NCBI GenBank assembly: GCA_016876015.1
Contig: VGOD01000027.1
Location: forward strand, 1-36,941
Source of the DNA: Chloroflexota bacterium
GTDB lineage: Bacteria; Chloroflexota; Anaerolineae; CG2-30-64-16
Direction: 5' to 3'
DNA: 36,941 nt
Below, one piece after another: positions 36,301-36,941 of this stretch. A program made the position numbers and the translations under genes. The notes under the pieces are model-generated. The model did not search any database, was not told where the DNA came from, and worked only from the letters and a program-made list of their open reading frames with translations. Every line of letters begins with the position of its first letter. Positions within the stretch are counted from its first letter, which is position 1.

Positions 36301-36773
36301 AGCACGAGCAGCGCGCAGAGCATCACCTCGTCGCGGATGTAGCGGCTGTAGTAGAGCAGCGCGGGCGAGACCGTGAACATGACGGCTGTGGCGAACGCGC
36401 CGACCCTGCCCAGCCAACGGCGCATCAGCCACACAAGGCCGACCATCAGCACGCCGAACAGCGCCACCTGGATGCGCGCGCTCCAATCGTTGACGCCAAG
36501 CAGGAAATACATGATGGCGTTCAGGATGAACTTGAGCGGCCCGTGCATCATCGGTTGGTGCTGATACCCGCGGCCGTCGTACAGTTGCCACGAGTAGACC
36601 GTGTGCAGGCTCTCGTCGTGGCTCATCGCGCGATCGCCCAGCCCGATCGTCCGGCTGAGCAGCGCGACGATCAATAGGATCAGCCAGGCGGTCTTCTCAC
36701 CATTCCAGCTCGCCAAACCGGCGAGCGTGCGATCGAGAAAGCCTGGTGTTTTGGTTTCCACGTTCTCCATCAT
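33396..36773 (-). CDS. Agl23/TIGR03663-like membrane glycosyltransferase-family protein with C-terminal NHL propeller
   Basis: An 1125-residue protein. Residues about 25-690 hold a dozen or more membrane segments with GT-C features: the acidic motif in RAMSHDESLHTVYSWQLYDG in the first loop, YSRYIRDEVML, and FTYVGEKMAWH. This matches the TIGR03663 family, called flippase-associated Agl23 in archaea. Residues about 690-835 are an extracytoplasmic domain. Residues about 838-1125 are six NHL repeats (for example GKIYVADSGNNRVQVF, GNVFVADTWNHRVQKF), enough for one six-bladed propeller. The ATG at 36773 follows AGGAGG. Substrate and role (glycan assembly, possibly protein glycosylation) are inferred. 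Confidence 0.85.
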   Translation of the reverse strand: MMENVETKTPGFLDRTLAGLASWNGEKTAWLILLIVALLSRTIGLGDRAMSHDESLHTVYSWQLYDGRGYQHQPMMHGPLKFILNAIMYFLLGVNDWSARIQVALFGVLMVGLVWLMRRWLGRVGAFATAVMFTVSPALLYYSRYIRDEVMLCALLVLQAITIFRYLETRSLKWLVWAAVTLALAFITMEASFIYGGLFGIFLVLALAAQLWASPWPDASRRAPYRVALVVMLVGLASGLLLLIFKVNQPGFVLLGLGIVAALFVIALAVSTWRLKLRAFAELDLIVLLLTLVLPFLSAVVLQLLGWQFAQFNNPGQITWPMVRQGALVLAAMFVISGVAGWFWFRTRWFIAAGIFWAIELLFFTTFLTNGQGIGTGLIGSLGYWIPQQEVARGGQPWYYFWLLAPLYEFLPLLLSLGGGIAWLAGRRRESQSVEEPAITAAEGQRTPAPAPKKARSAEARRPAVAVAQAPSAPFSAQQTFNALLVFMTLSTWAVFTYVGEKMAWHTVYFATWMALLGGWWWGPVLERVDWAALRQRGGFWLMGMIPLALLTLKALLPTADRRPFMGVAVNQLSASAQWLLALVVGMALVYFLYDRVVALGARLSLVATASSLSLLLLFATVAVTYRFAFINYDYTTEPMVYAHGTPDIKLAMSQIEEISRKTAGDYALKVAYDDDSTWPLEWYLRDYPKKVYFGASPSRDAVDAPVVIVGDKNFSKVRPYLGDRYYEFKYNVIWWPRETYKGLTWQRIRDGIRDPKQRGQFWDVVIHRRYTTPLSEWDPRHAFSVYVRKDVAAQVWDWGAPTAVAAAEAAKKNPYEGGQRDWRATQQIGAVGVAGRGPGQFSFPRAVAVGPDGKIYVADSGNNRVQVFNPDGSFLRQWGSTCKLDKGEGCQGKGEGQFNEPWGIAVDKDGNVFVADTWNHRVQKFDNQGKFLAMWGIFESTSGELGRPHAFYGPRALAIGQDGNLYAMDTGNKRVQVFAPDGAAIIQHGGGGLIDGRFDEPTGLAQDGTGAWYVADTWNHRVQKFDRNFKYLAQWPIAGWESQSVVNKPAVAVDPARNLVYVTDPENFRVLVFNSDGSFRAIFGVYGNDPGSFTMPTGIAVGPDGRVYVADGDAHRIMIFPPIQ

Positions 36774-36815
36774 AGAGCGGCCTCCTGCCGCAGCCAAAGG
36801 GTTGTCATGGCATCA

Positions 36816-36941
36816 TCACTTCGTCGCTCGATCCACCCACACCACCGCATCCTGCTTCTGCGCACCGCCATCTGCTTCGCGATAGAGCAGCCAGCGCAGC
36901 CAGACGGTGAAGCCCTTCAGTCCCTCGGGTCGCCAGCGTTC
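36816..36941 (-). CDS. C-terminal end of an unidentified protein (cut by window edge)
   Basis: A frame open from the right edge encodes 41 residues, beginning ERWRPEGLKGFTVWLRWLLY and ending VVWVDRATK, with TGA at 36816-36818. It lies 42 nt before the Agl23-NHL start on the same strand, so the two are probably co-transcribed. The aromatic-rich end resembles the extracytoplasmic tail of another membrane glycosyltransferase, but too little is visible to name it. Confidence 0.55.
   Translation of the reverse strand, partial: ERWRPEGLKGFTVWLRWLLYREADGGAQKQDAVVWVDRATK

Noticed and set aside
33204..36677. Very long plus-strand open frame (over 1100 codons)
   Set aside because: It is the antisense shadow of the Agl23-NHL gene: its translation is His/Arg/Gln/Pro-rich with no domain, while the minus frame has membrane segments and six NHL repeats.

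Overview
The window is a GC-rich bacterial chromosome segment of about 37 kb, most likely from Chloroflexota (Anaerolineae/Caldilineae-like). This placement is an inference. It rests on the GC-rich codon usage, a tryptophan T-box and a glmS ribozyme in a high-GC background, an Agl23-type membrane protein carrying NHL repeats, and many short palindromic or low-complexity intergenic repeats. Almost every gene lies on the minus strand; only the pyrimidine-nucleoside phosphorylase gene (15.4-16.7 kb) and a small zinc-ribbon gene (23.4 kb) are on plus.

Layout. 0-0.5 kb: an MNT nucleotidyltransferase overlapping a HEPN gene that runs off the left edge (toxin-antitoxin type pair). 0.9-2.1 kb: an AlbA_2/Schlafen-type putative regulator with its own consensus-like promoter and a 270-nt leader. 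2.5-9.4 kb: a complete tryptophan operon transcribed trpE-G-D-C-F-B-A, preceded by a sigma70-like promoter and a full T-box riboswitch with a UGG specifier. 9.9-13.3 kb: a three-GAF histidine kinase translationally coupled to a double-receiver LuxR-type response regulator. 13.4-15.1 kb: amtB-glnK ammonium uptake and PII genes. 15.1-15.4 kb: a regulatory gap with several palindromes. 15.4-16.7 kb: pdp. 16.7-23.3 kb: dacA, a fused pseudouridine synthase-cytidylate kinase, plsC, glmS behind a glmS ribozyme, and an HpcH/HpaI aldolase. 23.4-27.9 kb: fmdB (plus) convergent with the secD-secF-alcohol dehydrogenase-lipoprotein operon, which starts at a perfect TTGACA-17-TATAAT promoter. 28.0-30.8 kb: a P-loop protein, a SpoIIE-type phosphatase, a CCA-adding enzyme and a small conserved protein. 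30.9-33.0 kb: sucC-sucD. 33.4-36.8 kb: an 1125-residue membrane glycosyltransferase-like protein with a C-terminal six-bladed NHL propeller. The right edge cuts one more minus-strand gene.

The two best signals are RNA regulators. The first is a Trp T-box whose antiterminator, terminator, AG-bulge and specifier are all readable, and which has an extra terminator-like hairpin before the T-box sequence. The second is a glmS ribozyme whose conserved core is split by a self-structured insertion of about 94 nt. A second theme is palindromic repeat DNA. It forms miniature elements between genes and also appears as in-frame insertions in trpA, trpC and trpD, reminiscent of the palindromic elements found inside Rickettsia protein genes. 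I see no tRNA, rRNA, CRISPR array, complete IS or prophage.
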